From Massilia phosphatilytica (GTDB lineage: Bacteria > Pseudomonadota > Gammaproteobacteria > Burkholderiales > Burkholderiaceae_D): a stretch of 50,575 nucleotides of DNA. Both the position numbers and the translations under genes were made by a program. The stretch is from NCBI RefSeq assembly GCF_002968015.1, contig NZ_PUIP01000031.1, positions 1 to 50,575 of the forward strand. Reading direction: 5' to 3'. The notes beneath the pieces were generated by a model that saw only the letters and a list, made by a program, of their open reading frames with translations, did not search any database and had not been told where the DNA came from. Shown here piece after piece: positions 1 through 7,104 of the stretch (within the stretch, counting starts at the first letter, position 1; each line of letters begins with the position of its first letter).

Positions 1-43
1 TGAAGGATTATTATCCCTGAGCGACAATCAACCCGCACGGCTC

Positions 44-1147
44 TCAGCCGTGATTAACTGATCGGGGACCCAGCCCCTCGAGAATCACTTCTCGTACACC
101 ACTTCTGGGGACACCATCCGAGTATATGCTTACACTGTCCAACGGAAATGAATTGCGAACCTCATGTGCCGCGACGAAGTGCCTTACCTCTTCCACAGTT
201 TCAGGGATTTGCAGCCTGCTACCCCAGCCACGATGTCCATGGTGATCGCCAGGAGCAGGATCCGCACCAGGGGCCGCGTTCACGGAAAATGCCAATGCTT
301 CCGGACGCGTTGTTTTATACTTATTGAGTCGCTTTGCGATCATTCCAGCTGTGTCGGAACTGTACGTCTCATACATGCCTGTCGTGTTGAAACTTAAGGG
401 CACTCCTACCGAAGCAACCGTATCAAACAAGCCTAGGAAGCGAAACCGCACCGGCCACGCTCCACTTTGCAATACCCACTTGCCACCCCGTAGGACACAG
501 CGTCGTTCCATTAGCATGTTAACGAACGCTCGCGAAAGCGCGGCTCCCCGGCTGAAACCAAAGACAGCAATATTGATTTCACGAATTGCGTTGGTCGGCG
601 CATTTGCTCGCGCTAATGGCTCGGCGAGAAACGCATCAAATTGCCCGAGAGCGAAATCCAGTCGTTCCTCACCCTTCGCCCCGCAGCCTAATCCCAACCT
701 GCCACCGCCGTCGTCACCGATGTCAGGGAAATACGTTCCAACACCCGGAATGTAGACGGAAAGCGTACCCTCTTCCGGGTCTTTACGCTTATGCGCACGA
801 TAAAGCCTTGCAATATTACTGTGCTTTAGCAACCCGACGTCGGCATCGAGATTGTTCCCGGTGCCGTCGAAGAAAAACGAAAGCCAAAGTATTTGCTTGC
901 ATGTCGTCGATGGTCCCTTGCTAGCATGTGCGGCTTTTAGCGCGCGAGCGGCGTTTTCACGCATACCTGGTTCGGGAGCCTGGGGCGGCCTTTCCGCCAC
1001 GATACTCAGTGCCTGATCGGCCCCTAGCTTGAGCGCCGTTTCCGTTGGTTGCAACGAGGGCGATTTTATCTCGCCAATCGGTTTAATCGTCAGGCTCTTT
1101 GTCATCTTTACATCTCGGAAAGTAGGATTTATCGGGCCGTTTGTCAT
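44..1147 (-). CDS. DUF2235 (Tle1-type) T6SS lipase effector, C-terminally short
   Basis: This is a predicted lipase of the DUF2235 type, the fold used by Tle1-class T6SS phospholipases that attack membrane lipids of recipient cells. Landmarks are an FFFDGTGNN block at residues 91-99, the nucleophile elbow GFSRG at 197-201 (predicted Ser199) and an FDTVAS block with Asp242. Family members normally run on, soon after the HEVRNSFPLDSV segment (328-339), into an HSDVGGG-type block and a longer C-terminal region. Here the frame stops about 28 residues later, and I find no such block in any minus-strand frame before the window edge. The gene is therefore probably truncated or strongly diverged. It overlaps the 3' end of the DUF3304 gene by 65 bases. 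An ATG at residue 15 is an alternative start. Its base composition is AT-richer than the window's housekeeping genes. Effector function is inferred from the family and from vgrG nearby. Confidence 0.75.
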   Translation of the reverse strand: MTNGPINPTFRDVKMTKSLTIKPIGEIKSPSLQPTETALKLGADQALSIVAERPPQAPEPGMRENAARALKAAHASKGPSTTCKQILWLSFFFDGTGNNLDADVGLLKHSNIARLYRAHKRKDPEEGTLSVYIPGVGTYFPDIGDDGGGRLGLGCGAKGEERLDFALGQFDAFLAEPLARANAPTNAIREINIAVFGFSRGAALSRAFVNMLMERRCVLRGGKWVLQSGAWPVRFRFLGLFDTVASVGVPLSFNTTGMYETYSSDTAGMIAKRLNKYKTTRPEALAFSVNAAPGADPAPGDHHGHRGWGSRLQIPETVEEVRHFVAAHEVRNSFPLDSVSIYSDGVPRSGVREVILEGLGPRSVNHG

Positions 1148-1685
1148 TCAAATCCAGAAGGGGTTTTGAGCTGTGCTCGGTCAGCAAAACGTATACTGAG
1201 CCGTCCGGATAAAAATGACTTTCAATATACTTGGGATTTTGACCAGGAACGCGCCCCACATTTACTTCGACCTCTCTGTAATAAAAATGCCTTACTTTGT
1301 CCGCCGCGCCAGTCCTATCATCCTTAATTAGGTAAACACATCCATCAACTTGCCATCTAACCGTCACCCGAATTTGGCCGAGATACGTTCTTGAAAGCTT
1401 CACGCAACAACTCGCTCCGCTCCCACCGCTCGTGGCTGAGCTCATAATAATATCGCCGCCGCCGGCGCCATCTATACTGTATTCGGAAATATAGCGGTCC
1501 GTGTAGTTATAGCCGACCAGACCCAGCAACATGTAGCCATCATTCCGGTTCTTTACTGCAGAATTTTTTGCTGGTTGACCGTGACATGTCATCACCATGA
1601 TCAGAGCCATTGATAAAACAAGAAATCTCAACACAATATGAAATGCACCACTGATCTCAAATGGAGTATTCACACGCACCCTCAC
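1083..1685 (-). CDS. DUF3304 family lipoprotein, candidate immunity protein
   Basis: This is a small predicted lipoprotein of the DUF3304 type. A hydrophobic stretch (LRFLVLSMALIMV) ends in a lipobox-like VMTC around residue 34. The body carries the family-like YMLLGLVGYNYTDRYI segment and a Gly/Ser-rich stretch with a CC pair. DUF3304 genes are often found next to DUF2235 effectors, and Tle1 immunity proteins are periplasmic lipoproteins, so a role in protecting the cell from the neighbouring lipase is likely; that is inference from context. The start is uncertain. The open frame begins with GTG codons at 1685, 1679 and 1673, of which 1673 has a GAGG six bases upstream. A GTG at 1634 would give a textbook lipoprotein signal beginning MLRFLVL. 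The gene lies in the AT-rich part of the island and overlaps the effector gene, as expected for a co-expressed pair. Confidence 0.65.
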   Translation of the reverse strand: MRVRVNTPFEISGAFHIVLRFLVLSMALIMVMTCHGQPAKNSAVKNRNDGYMLLGLVGYNYTDRYISEYSIDGAGGGDIIMSSATSGGSGASCCVKLSRTYLGQIRVTVRWQVDGCVYLIKDDRTGAADKVRHFYYREVEVNVGRVPGQNPKYIESHFYPDGSVYVLLTEHSSKPLLDLNDKRPDKSYFPRCKDDKEPDD

Positions 1686-1728
1686 AATTCGTTTATTTTA
1701 ACCATGAAAATCCCCACAAGAATTATAA

Positions 1729-2538
1729 TTATTCTGCTTTTATCTCATCTAAAAAATATGAATATGATGGGCTATCAACGAAACTCTCGCCTTCTGACCA
1801 GATAGCTGCAGCATAAAGGGAAAATTGCAGCACCGAATCCAACCCTAATTGCCTTGCCGCGCCGATTTGCCGACTCACAAACATGTATTGATCAGGCAAA
1901 GTCAGCGACGCAGTCAGCGCCGGCAGAGTTGACCGAAGAAGATTCAATACCTGATCTACTTCAGAAGCGTTGATAAGAGCAGATTCCTGCTGTTGACTGA
2001 GAAGCAAGGGTGGCGAAAAGCTCTCTTCTGAATTGAAAGCCGTTGCGATCCGCTTCAGTTCCCCGACTCGGTCGACATAACCCCATGAAATGGCCAGACC
2101 AAAGAACTCCTCCCTTTGCTCGGCAGTCAAAATTTTCGCCAAACTTTCCAGGACTCTTGGGTCAAAAAATCGAAGCATGACATCGATATTTTCTGTAAGC
2201 CGAGCATCGAGGCGCCGCACCAAGCGTTTTTTCATGCACCCGATCGGAAGCGGAGAAGACAATAAAACGACGCTCGACGTATAGATGCCATTTTCACCTA
2301 GCCAATCAAGCAACAGTCGCGGCATTGACAAGCGATTTTCACTGCCGACCGAAACAATGATCGGCGCAACGGCCAACGCGTTCGCCTCCTTTGTGTTTTC
2401 GAACAAGCTCGCCCATTCGACGGAGTATTTCAGCAGTTCACGGTGCAGGCCGGGCAATCCGCCATGGTCCAGCAAGAAATACAGGTTCGAGCCGGCGTGA
2501 GCAGCGAGCAATTCTTCTGCCGCTGCGTGGAAGTCCAT
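1729..2538 (-). CDS. DUF4123 T6SS effector adaptor (TEC/Tap type)
   Basis: This is a DUF4123-family adaptor of about 269 residues. Such proteins (TEC, also called Tap) are cytoplasmic chaperones that load a particular effector onto the tip of its cognate VgrG and are not themselves secreted. The N-terminal LYFLLDHGGLPGL segment, followed by a WASLFENT block and an APIIVSV strand, is the family signature; the C-terminal half is variable, as usual. I chose the ATG at 2538 because GAGG lies six to seven bases upstream and it sits just after the vgrG stop at 2547. The open frame extends to a GTG at 2601, which has no ribosome-binding site and would overlap vgrG by 55 bases. Its position between vgrG and the DUF3304/DUF2235 pair is the classic order for VgrG, adaptor, immunity and effector. 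Confidence 0.85.
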   Translation of the reverse strand: MDFHAAAEELLAAHAGSNLYFLLDHGGLPGLHRELLKYSVEWASLFENTKEANALAVAPIIVSVGSENRLSMPRLLLDWLGENGIYTSSVVLLSSPLPIGCMKKRLVRRLDARLTENIDVMLRFFDPRVLESLAKILTAEQREEFFGLAISWGYVDRVGELKRIATAFNSEESFSPPLLLSQQQESALINASEVDQVLNLLRSTLPALTASLTLPDQYMFVSRQIGAARQLGLDSVLQFSLYAAAIWSEGESFVDSPSYSYFLDEIKAE

Positions 2539-2546
2539 GCGGGACC

Positions 2547-5282
2547 TCACGGCGACCTCAGCACAAAGGGAGAGCCCGCGTTGCGTGCTTTCTTCAGACA
2601 CTCAACACAAATGCTCGTGGGTAAAGCCGGTAACGGATAAGAGATTTTCGTTGGACTTTCGAGATTCTTTTTACTTGCTTGGATAGTGATTTTTCCTGGG
2701 CACTGCACCATAATATTCCCGCCCTCGATCATAATATTCGCCCCGCCCGCCGTCGACAGACTAATCCGCTTCGCCGCCGCCCAATCAATATGCGCATTCG
2801 CACTGATGACATTGACCTCATCGCGCGCTTGCATCTTGAGCTCGTCGTGCTGAGCCTGAATGTCGACGGCATCCTTAGCGGCGATAAATTGCAGCCCGAT
2901 GGCGGCCTTTACTGCACCGCCGAGCACGCCAATCGCCAGTCCCGTATGGATGCGCATCTGACCGCCCGTGAAAAATTGCGTGTCTTGCCCGCTGGAAAGC
3001 ATGGCAGTCTCGCCGCAAGCCAGTTGCAAGCTCTGCCCGGCGTTCGCGCCAAAACCGTCCTGTGCGGTGATGGCAATCAGAGGAGCGGCTGGGTACGGTA
3101 TGTTGTCGGTCGTGCCGGACGCGGACTCCAGCATCGTCTTAACCGGTGCCGCAAGGCCGACTGTCTGGTGCGTCGTTGCGGCAGTGTGAAAGGTGTCGGC
3201 CAGCGCTGCAGCTTGCCGCAGCAACGCGACGCCAGCCGCGTTGTCGCCCATCGGGTCGCGCGTCTCGGCCTCGTGGTTCAGGCCATAGCTCGTGATCAGC
3301 ACGCCAGCGCCTGCCCGAACTGCGCCGTAGGCATCCGTGCGCAACTCCGCGCCTGTACCCCGGAAGCTGCCACGGTAGTTGTCCGCCGCGTGAATGAGGT
3401 ACCCCAGGTTCAGCTCGGTAGCCGCATGCGTGCAGCGCAACTGGACCCGCCCCTGGGCATCCGTATCATCGAACAGCAGCTGGTTGTAGCCCCGGCCACC
3501 GAATTCCTTGCTGCGGATGCCCCACTGCGCCGCCATGTTGCGGTGACCCGCGATACTGCCCGATGCACCATGCCAGACGGGGCTGTTACCGCCGGCCAGG
3601 TTGCCCTGCCCTGAGGGCATGTGATCGCGCGCCGATGCGAAACAATCGTTGTCGCTGTCCGCGCCGAGCTGGCCACCCGGCGTCGGTGCGATGCCTCCTT
3701 CGCCCCAACCGTTGTACAGCGCCCCGACGACGATGGGACGGTCGATATCGTTCTCAAGAAATTGCACCAACACTTCCTGACCGATGCGGGGCAGGAACTG
3801 GCTGCCCATGCCGCCGCCGGCCGCACGCTGGGCGACGCGGACCCAGCACGTTGCGTTGGTGTCGTCCTGCCAGTGGAAGCGGATGCGGACGCGGCCCAAC
3901 CGGTCGCAATACAGTTCGTCGGCACCGTTCGGTTCGTCGCTGCCATCGGGGCCGACGACGATGGCGCTTTGGGCGCCGAATGCAGTCGGCTTGGCATCCC
4001 GCCGGCCGTCGCCGTTCGGCAGATAGGGGCGCCACGGCAGGTCGGCCGGCACCGCCTCGAAACAGTTCGCATAGCCCGATTTGGTGGCCTGGGTGACCGC
4101 CAGCGCAACGCCTTCAGGGTCGCTCGCCTGGGCGACCTCCTGCAGCAATTCGGGGATCGGTCCAAATAGTTCGGCCAGCGCGTGCCGCGCCGGCGGCGGT
4201 AAATTGTTCACGCCCACGCTCGTCACGCGCAAAACAGTGAACGTGGCCGCATCGTCCAATGCCCGCAACGGGGTCCCGGTGACGGTCAGACGCGTGCCCG
4301 CGCGCAGGCTGCGCACGGTGGAGCGACCATTCCACAGTTGGGTGCGGGCTTCGATACCCTGCATCAGTATGTCGGCGTGATGCTCGGCCAGGGCGCGGGT
4401 CGGATAGGCGTACTGGCCGGGCGCGTCGAAGGCTTCCAATGACGGCAGTCCCGGCGCAACGGCAAAGCGCGTCGGTGCCTCTGCCGCCACGATCTGCTTT
4501 GCCTTGTAGTCGCTGCTGAGCAATGTCGTCATTGACGCCTGCAGGCTGCGGCGGGTGCGCAACAATTGCACGGTGTCCTGGCGTTCGACGGCGCTGCTGC
4601 CGTGGAAGCGGATGCCGCCATCGGCCGCGCTGCAGACGTCGTCGGGAAGCGCGCCGGGCAGGCTGCTGTCGGCAAACAAGACCATGCATGGGTCGCCGCC
4701 GCTGTCTTCGAAGCGCCAGCACAGGCCTTCTTCGGTCAGGATGCGGCGCACGAAATCGAGATCCGCTTCCCGGTACTGGCAGCAATAGCTGCGCGGCGGG
4801 ACATCGGCCATGAACGGCCGCACCTCGTCGCTCCAGCGCCAGCGCGCCTGCGGCAGGTACGCGTCGAATACGGTGTCGACGATGTCGATGACCGTCTTGT
4901 CTTGCCACACGCGGCTGTTGCGCACGTGGGCCAGCCGCCAGAGCCATGGCGCGATGCGCAGGCGATAGCGGGCAAAGCCGCCATCGCTGCCGAGCATCGC
5001 CGCTTCGCTGATCTCGCCGGAGAAACGGCTACGTGTGCCGTCCGCCAAGCTCGCCTCCAGCGCGGCCGGTTGGCCCAGCAAGGCATCGAGATCGAGACAG
5101 GCGCTGGTCGACAGGACGATGACGTCACGCGTGCCGACGTCCTGGACGGCCTCGTCCGCCGCGAACGCTTCAACCAATAATTCGGTGGGCCGCGGTGCCG
5201 CGCCGACAAAGAGCGTGTACAGACGAGTGGTGCCTGTAAAAGCCGCCAGCGCGGCGCGAAGCTGGGCCATCCACGTACTCAT
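2547..5282 (-). CDS. vgrG: VgrG, T6SS spike protein
   Basis: VgrG forms the trimeric needle tip of the T6SS and carries effectors into target cells. This 911-residue protein has the gp27-like hub domain over roughly residues 1-420, the gp5-like OB-fold around 430-520 (LYCDRLGRVRIRFHW, then a GQEVLVQFLENDIDRP block), and a DUF2345-type region around 690-850 ending in a beta-helical stretch. A short tail follows with a CVEC motif. The start at 5282 was chosen over the longer frame from 5366 because GAGGAG lies 11 bases upstream and the family begins near here. There is no PAAR domain and no large C-terminal toxin, so cargo must be loaded non-covalently, matching the downstream DUF4123 adaptor. 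G+C drops over the last 100-200 bases, marking a likely recombination point. No other T6SS core genes are in the window. Confidence 0.95.
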   Translation of the reverse strand: MSTWMAQLRAALAAFTGTTRLYTLFVGAAPRPTELLVEAFAADEAVQDVGTRDVIVLSTSACLDLDALLGQPAALEASLADGTRSRFSGEISEAAMLGSDGGFARYRLRIAPWLWRLAHVRNSRVWQDKTVIDIVDTVFDAYLPQARWRWSDEVRPFMADVPPRSYCCQYREADLDFVRRILTEEGLCWRFEDSGGDPCMVLFADSSLPGALPDDVCSAADGGIRFHGSSAVERQDTVQLLRTRRSLQASMTTLLSSDYKAKQIVAAEAPTRFAVAPGLPSLEAFDAPGQYAYPTRALAEHHADILMQGIEARTQLWNGRSTVRSLRAGTRLTVTGTPLRALDDAATFTVLRVTSVGVNNLPPPARHALAELFGPIPELLQEVAQASDPEGVALAVTQATKSGYANCFEAVPADLPWRPYLPNGDGRRDAKPTAFGAQSAIVVGPDGSDEPNGADELYCDRLGRVRIRFHWQDDTNATCWVRVAQRAAGGGMGSQFLPRIGQEVLVQFLENDIDRPIVVGALYNGWGEGGIAPTPGGQLGADSDNDCFASARDHMPSGQGNLAGGNSPVWHGASGSIAGHRNMAAQWGIRSKEFGGRGYNQLLFDDTDAQGRVQLRCTHAATELNLGYLIHAADNYRGSFRGTGAELRTDAYGAVRAGAGVLITSYGLNHEAETRDPMGDNAAGVALLRQAAALADTFHTAATTHQTVGLAAPVKTMLESASGTTDNIPYPAAPLIAITAQDGFGANAGQSLQLACGETAMLSSGQDTQFFTGGQMRIHTGLAIGVLGGAVKAAIGLQFIAAKDAVDIQAQHDELKMQARDEVNVISANAHIDWAAAKRISLSTAGGANIMIEGGNIMVQCPGKITIQASKKNLESPTKISYPLPALPTSICVECLKKARNAGSPFVLRSP

Positions 5283-5404
5283 GTGCAAACGCTCTCCTCG
5301 GCAGGATGGGTGCGGGGCGTTTGCCAAGATAACCGAGCCGATCGCGCGACCTTTGCGCGCGGTCATTGCAATTGCTCGGAATCATTACAGACGGGTAGCG
5401 GCGT

Positions 5405-5923
5405 CTAGGTTGTCATGGCATGAAGCGCCTCGACATCGTCCGGATTGCGTTCGACCCTGTCGGCCGCCGCGCGGATCTTGCGGTAATAAACCCCGTTCCG
5501 AACACCGCGGTAATCCATGTACGCCTCAGCGATCGGATCGGCCGCGTGCTGACGCCTGGCCCGGTCGATCAGCGCCTGCAGATAGCGCGTGCCCATCTGA
5601 ATATTCGTGGCCTCGTCAATGAAGGCGGCGCTGGCATGAAAGGCATCCGCCTCGACGTACAGGACCGTCTCCGTGCAACGCTGCGACGGCGGCTTGCACA
5701 GGTTATCGAGCCGGAACAATTCGCGGTTCGCCACCTTCAGCAATTGCATCAGGCCCCGCGCGCTGCTGCCCTTCGGTTGGGCGCATTTGTTGAAGCGCGA
5801 TTCCATGTAAATCTGGCAGACGATCAGCTCGTCCGGCAGGCAGGAGCGGTTGTTGTCGTGCACGAGCCGGCGGATCTCGCGCAGGCGCGCGAGGGGCTCG
5901 GCGCACACCATCGGGGCGGCCAT
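5405..5923 (-). CDS. Soluble lytic transglycosylase-like protein, possible T6SS cargo
   Basis: This 172-residue protein resembles the SLT/goose-lysozyme-like lytic transglycosylase fold, which cleaves the glycan strands of peptidoglycan. The motif YMESRF (putative catalytic Glu41), followed by SSARGLMQL (53-61) and GTRYLQALIDRA, matches the family core. The usual AAYNAGPG block is replaced by AEAYMDYRGVRNGVYY. I see no signal peptide, yet there are six cysteines (7, 28, 36, 47, 76, 83), which would suit an oxidising compartment. The ATG at 5923 has AGGTGA about five bases upstream. It lies 122 bases upstream of vgrG on the same strand. Together these suggest a muramidase-like T6SS cargo or accessory enzyme rather than a housekeeping transglycosylase; that role is inference. 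No immunity gene is evident beside it. Confidence 0.7.
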   Translation of the reverse strand: MAAPMVCAEPLARLREIRRLVHDNNRSCLPDELIVCQIYMESRFNKCAQPKGSSARGLMQLLKVANRELFRLDNLCKPPSQRCTETVLYVEADAFHASAAFIDEATNIQMGTRYLQALIDRARRQHAADPIAEAYMDYRGVRNGVYYRKIRAAADRVERNPDDVEALHAMTT

Positions 5924-6093
5924 GTCGTCACCTGTCTCGTTACTTCACAAGCTCCATGGTGTTACCCGTACTGCATAAGCAGTTTGCGCTCGGTCAGGCA
6001 GGGTGATCGATTGAACTCAAGTATCCTTCAACCCTGCCCACGATAATTTCCGTTTGGAATGCTCCCGTTCCGCAACCAAGGAATCCGCCCGCC

Positions 6094-7104
6094 ATGCCCC
6101 TCGACCTTTCCGATACCCTCGTGGTCGGCATCTCCGCCACCGCCCTGTTCGACCTTGCCGAAGCCGACGCCGTGTACAAAGCCAGGTATGTCAAGAATCC
6201 CCAGAGCGCATTGGAGGAATACCGCGCGTACATGCTCGAGCGCGAGAACGAACCGCTGCGCGACGGCACCGGCATGGCGCTCGTGCGCGCCCTGCTCGGC
6301 CTGAACCGCTATGCGCCGTCCGAGACGAAACCGCTCGTCGAAGTCGTCGTCATGTCGCGCAACAGCCCGGAGACCGGCGTGCGCGTCTTCAACAACATCC
6401 GGTCGCGCGGCCTGCCGATTTCGCGCCATGCATTCACCGGCGGCGAGTCCGTCGTCGATTATCTGGACGCGTTCGCCGTCGACCTGTTCCTGACGACGAA
6501 TGTCGAAGACGCCCAGCGCGTGATCGATGCGCAGGCGTGCGCTGCCGCTGTCCTGAAGCCGCCGCCGCACACGGCCGAGGCGGCGCCGGAAGACCAGGTG
6601 CGCATCGCCTTCGACGGCGATGCCGTGCTGTTCGACGATTCCAGTGAACTGGTCTACAAGACCGAGGGTCTCGACCGCTTCCACACGATCGAGAACGAGA
6701 AGCAGAACGAACCGATGAAGGACGGTCCGTATGCGATCCTGCTGCGCCGGCTCGCGCGCCTGCAGGAACGACTGCCGTTCGGCGCGGACGTGTCGCCCGT
6801 GCGCATCGCCATCGTCACGGCGCGCAGTGCGCCGGCCGAGATGCGGGTCATCAATACGCTGCGTCACTGGGGGGTGTACGTGAACGAGATCTTCTTCCTC
6901 GGCGGCGTGCCGAAGTCGAAGGTCGTCAAGGCGTTCCGCGCGCATCTGTTCTTCGACGACCAGGACCTGCACCTCGACCCGGCCGCGCGCCACGTCCCGT
7001 CCGGACGCGTGCCTTACCGCTCGGATTCGCCGCTGTTCACGCCGTTGCCGCTCGACCTCATGGCCGATCCGCCGCTGCTCGTCGAAAAAGTCGACGCCAC
7101 CTGA
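6094..7104 (+). CDS. 5'-nucleotidase (cN-I / NT5C1 family)
   Basis: This is a predicted cytosolic 5'-nucleotidase of the bacterial family related to eukaryotic cN-I, which dephosphorylates nucleoside monophosphates. The 336-residue length is normal. The N-terminal VVGISATALFDLAEAD segment, the VVVMSRNSPETG segment and the AFDGDAVLFDDSSE block (Asp174 and Asp176 forming a DxD pair) are family hallmarks, with a C-terminal FFDDQ block that would complete the HAD-like active site. The gene runs alone on the plus strand and converges with pbpC: the last 91 bases overlap the 3' end of that gene on the opposite strand, with both frames intact. Specificity (AMP or other monophosphates) cannot be read from the sequence. 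Confidence 0.88.
   Translation: MPLDLSDTLVVGISATALFDLAEADAVYKARYVKNPQSALEEYRAYMLERENEPLRDGTGMALVRALLGLNRYAPSETKPLVEVVVMSRNSPETGVRVFNNIRSRGLPISRHAFTGGESVVDYLDAFAVDLFLTTNVEDAQRVIDAQACAAAVLKPPPHTAEAAPEDQVRIAFDGDAVLFDDSSELVYKTEGLDRFHTIENEKQNEPMKDGPYAILLRRLARLQERLPFGADVSPVRIAIVTARSAPAEMRVINTLRHWGVYVNEIFFLGGVPKSKVVKAFRAHLFFDDQDLHLDPAARHVPSGRVPYRSDSPLFTPLPLDLMADPPLLVEKVDAT

Noticed and set aside
1..52. Possible group II intron start (GTGCG just after a hairpin, minus strand) beyond the DUF2235 stop
   Set aside because: The pentamer is too short to be meaningful. No intron domains or reverse transcriptase can be seen before the window edge.
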